From: Mytilisepta virgata
Lineage: Eukaryota; Mollusca; Bivalvia; Mytilida; Mytilidae
NCBI GenBank assembly: GCA_028015205.1
Contig: CM051521.1
Location: 95,332,513-95,396,512 of the forward strand
DNA: 64,000 nt
Reading direction: 5' to 3'
How positions within the stretch are numbered: position 1 is the first letter of the stretch; each line of letters begins with the position of its first letter. Made by a program: the position numbers and the translations under genes. Below, piece after piece: positions 50,701 through 59,330 of this stretch. The notes below the pieces were generated by a model. That model was not told the DNA's origin. It did not search any database and saw only the letters and a list, made by a program, of their open reading frames with translations.

Positions 50701-53700
50701 AATGTAAATTTGAAAAATGTTTGCCATGTTGAGATCTACATACCCTGAAATTTTAAAGGAAATCCCAAAACCCATTTAGGAGTTATTGCCCTTTTTTCGT
50801 CAAATTTTCCAAATTTAACATTTTTTCGTCATTTATCTCCAAAACTATTTGAGATAGAAGTGAAATCTAAACTTGAAAAATGTTTGCCATGTTGAGATCT
50901 ACATACCCTAAAATTTTAAAGGAAATCCCAAAACCCATTTAGGAGTTATTGCCCTTTTTTTGTCAAATTTTCAAAATTTTAACATTTTTGAATATCTCCA
51001 AAACTATTTGAGATAGAAGTGAAATATAAATTGAAAAATGTTTGCCATGTTGAGATCTACCTACCCTGAAATTTTGAAGGGAATCCCAAATTCTATTTAG
51101 GAGTTATTGGTTTGTTTAATTTGAGGTCGGGTTCTGTTACATTTATTTAAGGTTCACCCTTATTCCTGGTCAATTTTGTCAACTTCCTGCCAGGACTACC
51201 ACAACCAGGGAACATATTTTAACATTAAACCTTATGAAAAATAAATCTTCAACAAATTTTCCCTGAAAAATTGAACCAATTGCAACAAACTTGGTCAAAT
51301 AGTTGATTAATTGTCCAATGAAAACAGACTCCAGGTGAGCGATACAGGCTCTGGTGAGCCTCTTGTTTTATTTGCTCCTTGTCTTCAAATTTGCAGTTTA
51401 TTGTAGTACTGATAAATAATTCACTTTTGACCGATTTCATATGGCTAAAGCGCTGTTGATTGGCAAGTAAGGTAGGCGTGTCATACATCATTATGTTGAT
51501 AAATTAATATTTTTTTTATTGATCCAAAAGTTTTGAGCGAGACCGAAAGGTGAAAGGGATAATTCTTTGGAAATCGAAGCAGGCGCGTAAAATTGTGATG
51601 CCCGAGTTGGGGACCTTTTCTTTTCTCTTGGCATATATAGTAATTTTTTTTTTCTGAGACAAGCGCCTGTGCTGTCGTAGCTAAAAATAGAATATAGGGA
51701 TGCATGTGTTGTTTTTGGCTTATAACTTAAAAACCGTTACAGATATTGAAAATCTGACAGGGTAAAATTGATCAACATGACAAGAACTACCTACCCTGAA
51801 ATTTTGAAGGAAATTCCAAAACCCATTTTGGAGTTATTGCCCTTTTTTCGTCAAATTTTCAAAATTTTAACATTTTTCGTCATTTATCTCCAAAACTATT
51901 TGAGATAGAAGTGAAATGTAAATTTGAAAAATGTTTGCCATGTTGAGATCTACCTACCCTGAAATTTTAAAGGAAATCCCAAAACCCATTTATGAGTTGT
52001 AGCCCTTTTTTTGTCAAATTTTCAAAATTATTTCATTAAAAAATCTTCTCCTCTGAAACCGCTGGGCCGATTGGTTTAAAACTTAATAGGAATGATCTAT
52101 GACATGTCCTCTACAAACCATCCTCAATTTATTTTGATCTGACATAAAACATGGCTGTGTAGCTAAAAATAGAATATAGGGGTGCATGTGTTGTTTTTGG
52201 CTTATAACATAAAATCCTTTACAGATGTCAAAAATCTGACTGGGGTAAAATTGATCAACATGACAAGATCTACCTACCCTGAAATTTTGAAGGAAATCCC
52301 AAAACCCATTTAGGAGTTATTGCCCTTTTTCGTCAAATTTTCAAAATTTTAACATTTTTCGTCATTTATCTCCAAAACTATTTGAGATAGAAGTGAATGT
52401 AAATTTGAAAAATGTTTGCTATGTTGAGATCTACCTACCCTGAAATTTTAAAGGAAATCCCAAAAACCCATTTAGGAGTTGTAGCCCTTTTTTTGTCAAA
52501 TTTTCAAAATTATTTCATTAAAAAATCTTCTCCTCTGAAACCGCTGGGCCGATTGGTTTGAAACTTAATAAGAATGATCTATGACATGTCCTCTACAAAC
52601 AATCCTAAATTTATCTCCAAAACTATTTGAGATAGAAGTGAAATGTAACTTTGAAAAATGTTTGCCACATTGAGATCTACATACCCTGAAATTTTAAAGG
52701 AAATCCCAAAACCCATTTAGGAGTTATTGCCCTTTTTTGTCAAATTTTCAAAATTTAAACATTTTTGCACTGTCATCCGTTGCCCGACAAAAGGACCAAA
52801 AATAATACCAACATATAAACATCCACATGGAATTCATAAAAAACTCAGAAACCACTGAACCAAAGTTGCAATAATCTTTAGGTGATCCCTTGAAGAATAC
52901 TGTCCAGCATGTCAGCACTCCAACCATGACTACCACCATCATGGAACATATTTTAACATTAAACCTTATGAAAAATAAATCTTCAACAAATTTTCCCTGA
53001 ACAATTGAACAAACTTGGTCAAATAGTTGATTAATTGTCCAATGAAAACCAGACTCCAGGTGAGCGATACTCTGTCCATATGCCTTCGTCTGAATCACAT
53101 ACTCCAGGAGATTTTGTGCGTTTTCTCACAGCTCAAGCCAGTAGGGGACAATGTATTGTCCAGCAATACTTTTAGAATGCTTGTTATTCTATTATATAGT
53201 AATAAATATTTCTATTTTCAAATTTCTATCAAGAATTATGCTCCATATGAAAATAAGTAACTTATTGACTTAGTGCAGATATGAACGATAAAACTCTTAT
53301 TTGCACAAGTTCAATATATGAAGTCACTTTGAAACCTGGTGAATATCTCAGTGGTTCTTGCAAATTAAATCCTCAAATTTGTTTTCATTTACATTAAACT
53401 TATAATAGCTCAATTCAGCTTGTTTTGCAGGTGTTTGTGTCTTTAGATAAGCATATTCAACAACAAACAACTTTCAAGTCGTTCTCATTTCTGGGAAATA
53501 TTTATTGCTATATAATAAATATGTTTTATCAAATTTGTTTTTGATTATATAATGAAACAACTTCGAAAGGTCCATAAATTTTCATATTGACCTGCTGAAA
53601 GTGATTTTCCCTTTAATAATGTCATAAAGTCAGGGTTATCTGTCATAAAACAATTACAGTGTTGTTGAAACTAGTTTTCATATTTCAAAAAAAAATTGAA

Positions 53701-54140
53701 CGTGGCCTTTCACCAGTGTTTATTTGTAGACATCCCCAGAAAGACTATAATTGTAGATTGGTTACATAATGGATTCAATATGATTTAAAATGTTCGACAG
53801 GATATTAATAAAGGAAAAATTGATGACTTGCATTTTCAACTAAATCAGTTGTTTGGTAACAATCTATTTTTCATTTTTTTTCATGAATATTGCCATTTAA
53901 TGTAGGTCTGTTGATTTCTTTGTAGGAACAAATCCATTTGAAGCACCAGCTGCTTCAAATCCGTTTGCTGCACAGATAAGCAGTCAGCAACCTGCTCGTA
54001 TGACATTGAATCAAATGCAGAATAATACACAAGGATTTTCACAATCAGCAACTTCAGGACTTCTACCTGCTCCATTAGCTCCATTGAGCACAACAGGACC
54101 AGCCCAGCCCCAGCAACAAAGTTATAATCCATTTTTGTGA
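29260..54140 (+). CDS. EPN: Epsin (clathrin-coat endocytic adaptor), 8 coding exons (whole gene model)
   Basis: Exons 29260-29757, 31085-31184, 38692-38891, 41367-41387, 42619-42886, 43563-43820, 44917-45075 and 53926-54140 join in frame to 572 residues plus TGA. The order is that of animal epsins: ENTH domain (about 15-150), which binds PtdIns(4,5)P2 and bends membrane; UIM1 (223-239) and UIM2 (249-263), which bind ubiquitinated cargo; DPW motifs at 295, 309, 324, 342, 363 and 453 for the AP-2 appendage; a clathrin box LVNLDQLV (488-495); and NPF motifs at 504, 513 and 569 for EH-domain proteins such as Eps15. The N-terminal exon matches vertebrate epsin almost residue for residue in stretches such as VREATSNDPWGPSS. 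The length is close to vertebrate epsin-1. Which vertebrate paralogue is closest cannot be said; invertebrates usually have one. Confidence 0.95.
29965..30879. mobile_element. 915-bp MITE, palindromic ends, TA target
   Basis: It begins CCGTATTTTACGGTGTTTAG and ends CACCGTAAAATACGG. The terminal 13 nt are themselves a palindrome, followed by TAGGTCGA on both inner sides. TA lies on both flanks. It sits in the epsin intron right after the ENTH exon. No transposase was recognised. Confidence 0.82.
31005..31047. repeat. 20-bp direct repeat, two copies
   Basis: AAATTCAAATTGTTAAAAAG occurs twice in a row. Confidence 0.8.
31085..31184 (+). CDS. EPN: Epsin exon: Gly/Ser-rich linker
   Basis: This exon encodes VRYGRGSPSLSAG... 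through a GGGG run, linking ENTH to the UIMs. The acceptor is TTTTTTTAG and the donor T|GTGAGA, phase 1. Reading on meets TGA within four codons, so the splice is required. Confidence 0.88.
31185..34817. other. Epsin intron, mostly plain
   Basis: AT-rich. It contains a fragment of the 11.6-kb dispersed repeat (32.53-32.64 kb) and a poly-G run (33116-33134). Around 32.3 kb CATGACCTACATTTTATGCT-type phrases recur, suggesting a decayed tandem repeat. No exon was supported. Confidence 0.45.
32528..32642 (-). repeat. Dispersed repeat, copy 2
   Basis: GAAGACCCATTGGTAGCCAT, GGGTTGTTGTCTCTTTGACA and CCGTTTCCATTCTCTATTCT are inverted relative to the 11.6-kb copy. Confidence 0.7.
34824..35941. mobile_element. 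1.1-kb hAT-like non-autonomous element
   Basis: The ends CAGGGCTCACCA and TGGTGAGCCCTG are exact inverted repeats. CAGTTC flanks on both sides as a direct repeat (6 bp clear; hAT elements usually make 8). Subterminal arrays of GGGCGATTA/GTCGCCT on the left and AGTCTCCCTGTCATGCCCTG (about 21 bp, three times) on the right fit the hAT habit of repeated transposase sites. No transposase ORF is present. Confidence 0.7.
36297..36478 (-). repeat. tRNA-derived SINE-like repeat
   Basis: On the minus strand it has an A box TAGCTCAGTTGGTAGAG, a B box GGTTCCGGGCTTGATCCC, then TTGGTAATTTTGGGAGACAA. It is the same family as the 24.7-25.2 kb copies, better preserved. Confidence 0.68.
36479..38691. other. 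Epsin intron, plain
   Basis: AT-rich. The only structure seen is ACTAGTCCGAAA and related words at 38020-38120, possibly an old transposon end. No exon was supported. Confidence 0.4.
38692..38891 (+). CDS. EPN: Epsin exon: two ubiquitin-interacting motifs
   Basis: UIM1 has an acidic patch EEE followed by LQLALAMSKEE. UIM2 has DD followed by LQLALEESRKH. Both keep the Ala-Leu...Ser core. The acceptor is TTTTTGTAG and the donor GAA|GTTAGT. The exon enters in phase 1 and leaves in phase 0. Confidence 0.94.
39028..40164 (+). mobile_element. Decayed hairpin-ended element
   Basis: It starts TTTTAGCTCTGAC with GTCAGTCGTCGTTGCC, then CTCCTCTGAAACAACTGG modules and a poly-G run (39162-39179). It ends AAGTGAGTGATACAGGCTTC, GGGAGCC and ACTAG. 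It is more diverged than the other copies. Confidence 0.65.
40347..40930. mobile_element. Repeat element with GCCCTGCC inverted ends
   Basis: TATGCCCTGCCTG at the left mirrors GGCAGGGCATGTA at the right. CCGTCCTTCCGTCC microsatellite is near the start. About 180-bp modules (TTGTACATGGATAGCTTGTG, TGCTGTGACCTTGAGGTCAT) are repeated inside. Confidence 0.6.
41367..41387 (+). CDS. EPN: Epsin 21-nt microexon (possibly alternative)
   Basis: The exon is ERRTAKA between AATTTTTTAG and GTAAGA. It is exactly seven codons, phase 0-0, so the protein is in frame with or without it (572 or 565 residues). Charged residues just after the UIMs occur at the same place in vertebrate epsin. Confidence 0.62.
42619..42886 (+). 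CDS. EPN: Epsin exon: DPW repeat region (AP-2 binding)
   Basis: Four DPWG motifs lie within 50 residues in a Pro/Ala-rich, probably disordered chain. The acceptor is CTTTTTAG and the donor TCAG|GTAAGT, phase 1. Confidence 0.94.
43001..43250 (+). repeat. tRNA-derived SINE (class II tRNA-like head)
   Basis: GGACCTCGGTGGCCGAGTGG (A box) and TGAGTTTGAATCTCACC (B box), with a long insert between, resemble a tRNA-Leu/Ser head. It is followed by a body with CCGCCACGAAATAGCTG. It lies in an epsin intron. Confidence 0.7.
43563..43820 (+). CDS. EPN: Epsin exon: DPW and Phe-Asp motif region
   Basis: The split codon G|AC makes the Asp of a fifth DPW. KSPWDA, GFDSGFG, GFDLL and GFDPLG follow, acidic-aromatic motifs of the kind bound by adaptor appendages. 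The acceptor is TTTCTAG and the donor GAG|GTTAGT. Confidence 0.92.
44233..44593 (+). repeat. SINE with exact 11-bp target-site duplication
   Basis: The flanks AGTTCAGAATA occur at 44222-44232 and 44594-44604. The head has CGGTGGTATCATGGTAACG and a B-box-like GGGTTTGATCCC. The tail is GGACGTTAAACAATAATTCA then (TCCA)n. The target duplication and simple tail show retroposition. Confidence 0.82.
44917..45075 (+). CDS. EPN: Epsin exon: sixth DPW, Gln run and clathrin box
   Basis: KDPWDM is followed by five Gln, then the conserved KTPQEFLG and LVNLDQLV, matching the vertebrate KTPESFLG...LVDLDSLV clathrin-binding segment. The donor CAAG|GTTTGT is weak. The next intron is 8.85 kb and packed with transposons. 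Confidence 0.92.
45136..48236 (+). mobile_element. Outer hairpin-ended element, interrupted
   Basis: It opens TTTTAGCTCACCTGGCCAAA, GGCCATGTCAGC, GTCCGTCGTCC, then tandem modules of AACTTGACAGGAAGCATATA and AATATGGCCACCATGGGCAG. It is broken inside one such module by the insertion at 45.94-47.85 kb and again at about 48.24 kb. Confidence 0.72.
45941..47854 (+). mobile_element. 1.9-kb hairpin-ended element, copy 1 (young)
   Basis: It is complete: TAGCTCACCTGGCCGAAGGC at the start, a GTCGTCGTCC tract, about 160-bp internal units (CCCATTTAGGAGTTATTGCC, TTTGAGATAGAAGTGAAATG), and at the end CCAGGTGAGCGATACAGGCT, GGCTCTGGTGAGCC, CTCTTG. T-runs lie on both sides. It interrupts the module GGCAGTTCTTGTTTCTGATT of the outer element. 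Confidence 0.85.
48237..48671 (+). mobile_element. 5' part of another hairpin-ended element, inserted in a T-run
   Basis: GGTTTTTAGCTCACCTGGCC, TTGTGAGCTTTTG and GTCCATCATCCGTC, then modules of GCCATGAGCATTTACATGTT. It is interrupted at about 48672 by a further start. Confidence 0.65.
48882..48889. repeat. Left target-site duplication CTGTCGTA
   Basis: It is identical to 51672-51679 and flanks the foldback transposon. Confidence 0.85.
48890..51671. mobile_element. Foldback DNA transposon, about 300-bp inverted arms, 8-bp target duplication
   Basis: The ends are CACAGGCGCTTGTCTCAG and its inverse. The arms 48890-49190 and 51369-51671 are near-perfect inverted copies. Without the nested element it is about 820 bp. 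The exact 8-bp duplication CTGTCGTA suggests hAT or a MULE-like family; the long arms favour a foldback/MULE type (inference). Confidence 0.88.
49409..51365 (+). mobile_element. 1.96-kb hairpin-ended element, copy 2 (young, nested)
   Basis: It is nearly identical to 45941-47854 from end to end. It is longer by about 43 bp, almost all in the GTC microsatellite after the 5' hairpin, with only scattered single-base differences. It is inserted in a T-run next to the inner edge of the right foldback arm. Confidence 0.87.
51672..51679. repeat. Right target-site duplication CTGTCGTA
   Basis: It matches 48882-48889 exactly. Confidence 0.85.
53071..53925. other. End of the 8.85-kb epsin intron
   Basis: No repeat or exon was supported up to the acceptor at 53925. 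Confidence 0.5.
53926..54140 (+). CDS. EPN: Epsin last coding exon: NPF motifs and C-terminus
   Basis: The acceptor is TTCTTTGTAG. Two NPF motifs are near the start, MTLNQMQ is shared with other epsins, and the chain ends SYNPFL and TGA. A terminal NPF is characteristic of the family. Confidence 0.95.
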
Positions 54141-56500
54141 AACAGTATAGCACAGTTAGAAAATATTAAATTTTTAACACAATTTGTAATCTGGAAAGGG
54201 TGGCTATTTCTCTTTAAATTGACATGCAAATGAAAGTGGAATTTATCAGGTATTCCACTTGTGAAAGTGGATTTGTTAGGTCCACTTTGTGGTCCAATGA
54301 TATTATGAACAAAATGGAACGACTTTGAAGTTTGGTTTCAATACACATATCAAAAATTTTCTGCTTATTTAATGATTGTACACCTGTTTTATTCATCATA
54401 GAATGTGCAAATAATAAAAAACATACATGTACCTACATAATAACAGGAAAATAAGTCATATATATATGGTTGGAATGTGAATATCAAAACCTATTGTTCA
54501 AGAATTCATGTTTGAACCTTGTAATTACTAAAATCACAGTTCTTGCGTAGATAGCCCTTAATTCCTTTACAAAATTCTTTAGATTTTTAGTTCCTTGAAC
54601 TGTTCAGTAAATTAAACTTCTTGGTTGGAGCACTTAATGTATAAAGATATGCTGTGTTTGAAAATTTAGAAGATGTTCATGATATGATTGGACAAGAATT
54701 TAGAAATATAGCCATGTGATATGTATTTAATGATTGAATTTTACTCATGAAATCATTCACTGTATTATGTGTTTTATTGACAGAAGGTTTGTGTATTTTA
54801 TAATTATATCTTGAGCAATTAACCTACAAATACAGGTTCATTAGTTTTGCAGAAAAAGAAAAACATGAAAAATGGTTTCTCATCAAAAGTTTTATTTATA
54901 CAGTAAATATTGTTGAGGGGTATTCTATTAAAATTTACATCCAGGGAAGGAAGGGGGGTGAGCAAAAATTATGATTTAAGCCCTCCACTCCCTGAGCGCT
55001 AATGGAATTTCAAATCTGAATTCTTTTTAGAATATAATTTTCCAATTTGGCTACCACCATTGGTTACAAAATTACCCACAGCACCACAACCAGTTCATGT
55101 AGTAAAAAATAAAGTTGGTATTCCCCCCTTTGATGTATATTCAGATGGAATAGCTCTTAACCATGTTTACTGTATAAAGACATCTTTCATGGTGTTCTTT
55201 TCTAACAGAGTTTCTCTAATTTAGCAAGGTTATAACTGTTGGATAAATTTCAGCCTAGTGTGCAAGCTTATGTATTATTCTCTCCAAAATAAAACTTTTG
55301 TAGTGGACTGAGAAACAGAAAATTCTAATTGGAGTTTATTCTTAATTTTGCTACCTCCTAAAAACTTTGTATGTTTATTTGCCTTCCTGCATAGTAATGC
55401 AGTAGACAGACATGAATATTCAAGAAGTGCACTTTGTCATAGAAAAATTTTAAATTGGATTTAAAACGTCTAAAAGATTAAGAATTTTCTTCTCTCTAAA
55501 TGACCAGAGAAAAAAGTCCCACACTCAATCCTCCTGCCAGTGTATGATAGTAAAAGAGATCAACAGTATTTGTTAGCATCATTTGACCATTTAGCCAATG
55601 TGATTTTGTTAAAAATTAGTACAAAATCTTGAAAAGATGAGGTATTTCTGTATAAACCACAACAGTTAAGTTCTTTATTTTTGGAATTTCATATTTGGTA
55701 GCAATATTTTGAACAACATTTCTCAAAAATTTCTCCAAATATTTAGATTTTGCTATTTTTTTTCATTTTAAAAATTGTTATATAGGAATAGACATAGACT
55801 TTGTTAAGAGCAGAAAATACACACTTTCCTAGCTTGAACTTTGGTCACATGTATGTGTGGATTTGGCATGGTGAATTTATCCACCATTTCCTTTCTTACC
55901 TATAACAGAAAATCAAAGATCAAATAGACAATGTAGTATTAATATGTTTTAGAAATACTTGTGCCTTTACAGTTAATTATGTATTTAATGTTTACAATAA
56001 CTTCTGTATCTCGGTAAATACTATATTATGTTGCATGTGAAGAAAACAATGAAGAAAAAAACATTATCTTGTTATATGTCTAAGTTCATCATAAATGTTA
56101 TAATTTGCAGGTAGCATGGTTCTTTAATGGTCATATACTTCATAAGGACTTCTTTGAAAAAATAAAAATTGAAGCATTCTAGAAATTTATATTCATATTA
56201 ACTCTTTTCCTTGACTTCATTTGGTTTTCGAATTTTGTAACTGGATTTTCTAACAGAAATTGTATTAGTTTGGCAGTGTACAGCAAGCACATGGCTCCAA
56301 ACAATGATGAAGGGTTTACTGTCTATCAGACAAGTTCTTATTCTTTGGTTTGATTTCTAGCATTTCATTAATATTTGAATATTGTCATCTTTATTTTCCG
56401 TATATTTAATATGTAGGAAGATTTATTTTGAAAATCGTCTCCCTTGAAACATTCGAATAAAATATTGTAAGTTTTTGAAATTGAAAGTCCCTGTATCTTT
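54141..56500 (+). other. Epsin 3' UTR and downstream
   Basis: No coding signal is seen. Candidate poly(A) signals AATAAA are near 54413 and 56456. The real end cannot be chosen without transcripts. Confidence 0.35.
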
Positions 56501-59090
56501 AGTTGGTACGTATTCTGTAAGTCAAAGTATTTACAATTTTAGTTTAAAAAATGTATTTATTTAAGTAAATTTTTTAAATGTTGTGATAGTTGTTTAACAT
56601 TTAAGCTATGCAAGCTATTTTGGACAAAGTCAGAAACAAATGCTTATAAATGATATGTTATTTTGTTGTGAACAATACTACATAGTGACTTTGAGATGAA
56701 GAACACCAGAAGTTGTGCTGTTCCTCTCCTAGGAGTTTCATTCCGACATTTTTGTTAACTTTTCCTGTTTGAAATAATTTTAGACATAACAGTGAACAAA
56801 ACCTTAGATAGGATATATATTTCAAGTTTAATAGGAGGTTGTGAAAAATATGATATAGGGTTAATAAGTCTTTTTTTTTAACTAACAGCATTTAAATATA
56901 ATCAAAAATGGCTCCAGTTTTGTATTACTAAACTTGTGTTAAGGGCACTTAAGAACAACAAAAAAGTATCTCTATAGAACAGCGGAGAATTATGCATTTA
57001 TTTACATTTTCTGAATAGGGAAAACTTTTGACCATAATAAAAGTTTTAACAGGAATAATTAGTTTAAAAGAAGAAAAATACAGTATTCTGAAGACTAGGT
57101 TTGCCAAATATCTTGCTTTATTAACAGCTACATGTTTTGTACTCTATTAATTCCTTTTTCATTTGCACTAGGCTTAAAGATGATTTTTTTACAGAAATTT
57201 CATTTTCCTTAAAAGAACTAATTGCATTTATTTCAGCAACATTAATAATATTTCAGCTTAAAACATGAATTTTCCTTCATTTCATTTTACCAAAAAGTTT
57301 AACTTGTTTATTTTGAAATGGCATTAATTTAGTCATTTTGTACAGGCCTCATCACATATGTTATCTTTTCAGTGAGGAATGAGTAGCCAAATATTAAAAT
57401 GTACAAAAGGTAGAAATAATTGGAATTATTTATTTACATGTTTGAGAGTTATAAGATCTTTATCATTTTTAATATGTAATTATAGATACTTCAGGAGATG
57501 ACAGACTTGTAGAAATCAGAAAAATATTTTCCATTTTGACAGTCTTTGCATTACGTACCTCATTTGCTTGTTAATGTGTATATGTGTGAGTGTTTTACTT
57601 AATTTTTACATTCACTACTTTTGGCTTTTAATTGAAATCTGTCTGTAATGGATCATCTAAATATTGTTTAATTCTAAATTTAATTTTAATTCATTTCACC
57701 AATTTTTTTCCACAATTTGTAACAGAGGGCTAATTCTGAAGTCAAATTGATTTTACATTCCCTTCAATTTACTCATGTGTAATAGTACATTTATGACCTC
57801 TAATCACTTTATATTAGGATAAAATTATTTTCAAAAGCAATATTTTGGCTGATGTGTCACATAAGTATATTCAATAGTTTACATATTTTGAACAGTGAGT
57901 TTTTTTATTTATTTCTTAGAGAAAATGGTAAATTTATGGTAAATGTTTTTGTTAATTACCATAGCAATGTATTTTGTTGATTTTTATTTTTGTAAGAAAT
58001 TTTTGTAACAGATAGAAGTAGCAGGTTTTAATGTGGTTTGAAATAAGAAAACACCTATAGAGTTTGAAGAAAATGTCCAGAAGGTAAAATAAGATAGAAA
58101 TTAAAAGATATTATTATTTTATTATTTTATACTTGCTAATTTATATCTTAAGACCAGTGCAGTGAAAGAATTTTACTTCTGAATTTCCAGGGCAGAGATA
58201 TCATGTTTTGATTTTTCAAGAGAGAAATATTTCTAACTTGTCAATTTACTGATTGTTTTTAGTTTCCTCATCAGGTAAACAGTATCATGATTTATTTTCA
58301 TGAATCTTAAAATGTTTAACATCAATCACCTTGACATTTTAGATGTTGTAAATTGAAAATGCTGGAGTGATTTTATATAAACAAATAATTATTGATGAAC
58401 TGTGTATAATAGTTGTACGGAGAAAAGCCCATACTGTTATGATAAAAATACATAGATCTGAGGAAAGTAGAGATCTGGTTTATATGTCATGTGAATAGCA
58501 GCTTCTGTGTCTACCTGGAAAATTCTGATCTCGTTAACTCTAATTCATTGAGGAAAAAAGTCAAATTTAACCGTTTTACTAAGTTGCCAAGTTAATAGGG
58601 GGAGATAATTTGACCTTAGCATTCATTTCATTCATCGTGTCATATTGTGGTAAAGACAACTCCTCTTAAACCTCCTGATACATTTTTTTAAAAAAAGAAC
58701 AGTTAAATTGGGGCATGGGGTATTATTTTGTTAATTTGCCCATTGTACGTTTAGTATTCATTTATTTTAAAAAGTCTTCAAAATTTTCTGAATCAACATG
58801 TCATATAACAGTAAAGTGACATTATGCTAAATTTATTGAACATTAGGTGTGAAGAAGAATACTATAGGATGTCTATTTTGTATACATGTATGTTTTTGTG
58901 TTTTCATTTGATTGTTTTTAAATGTTAATTTATATTTTAAGCTCTAAATATTTTTGTGAAAGTCTTGTATCAGGAACTTAGGAATGTCCCATATTACCTG
59001 TAATCAGAGAAGATTTGACTAATCAGAACTATGTATAAATTGGTTGATAGATTTGAATCACCTATCAATAGGGCTATCTCAGTCCTGTTG
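56501..59090. other. Intergenic, nothing recognised
   Basis: Strongly AT-rich. No exon-like or repeat structure could be supported. Confidence 0.4.
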
Positions 59091-59208
59091 TGATGAAAGC
59101 AGTCGATGCCCAGTGTCATAAACTTTCCTTTAAAAATCTTCTCCTAAACCACTGGGCCAGTTGATTCAAAACTTGGTGTGAAACATTTATTTGACAGAAG
59201 GAACTCAC
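59091..59208 (+). mobile_element. Short relic of a hairpin-ended element
   Basis: AACTTTCCTTTAAAAATCTT, CTCCTAAACCACTGGGCCAG and TTCAAAACTTGG match the 5' part of the family. Confidence 0.5.
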
Positions 59209-59330
59209 ACTTGATACGGGCTATAACAGCTAAGCGTTCATGGCAATATTGAATAGCACTTGATACTGGCTATAACAGCTAAGTGCTCATGGCAATATTT
59301 GATAGCACTTGATACTGGCAGAAACAGCTA
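59209..59330. repeat. 49-bp tandem repeat, about 2.5 copies
   Basis: The unit CACTTGATACTGGCTATAAC, AGCTAAG, TCATGGCAATAT is repeated, with changes in the third copy. Confidence 0.75.

Larger units (their letters stand above)
48672..53070 (+). mobile_element. Hairpin-ended element hosting the nested insertions
   Basis: It opens TTTTTAGCTCACCTGGCTATG, GTCCGTCCGTCCG. It is split at the CTGTCGTA target by the foldback transposon (48890-51671) and resumes after it with GCTAAAAATAGAATATAGGG. It ends near CCAGGTGAGCGATAC, with the last hairpin lost. Confidence 0.72.

Noticed and set aside
6962..53070. Calling the hairpin-ended elements true Helitrons
   Set aside because: No Rep/helicase is visible, 3' tips vary (CTAG, CTGG, CTTG) and insertion lies in T-runs, so only a Helentron-like, non-autonomous label is supported.
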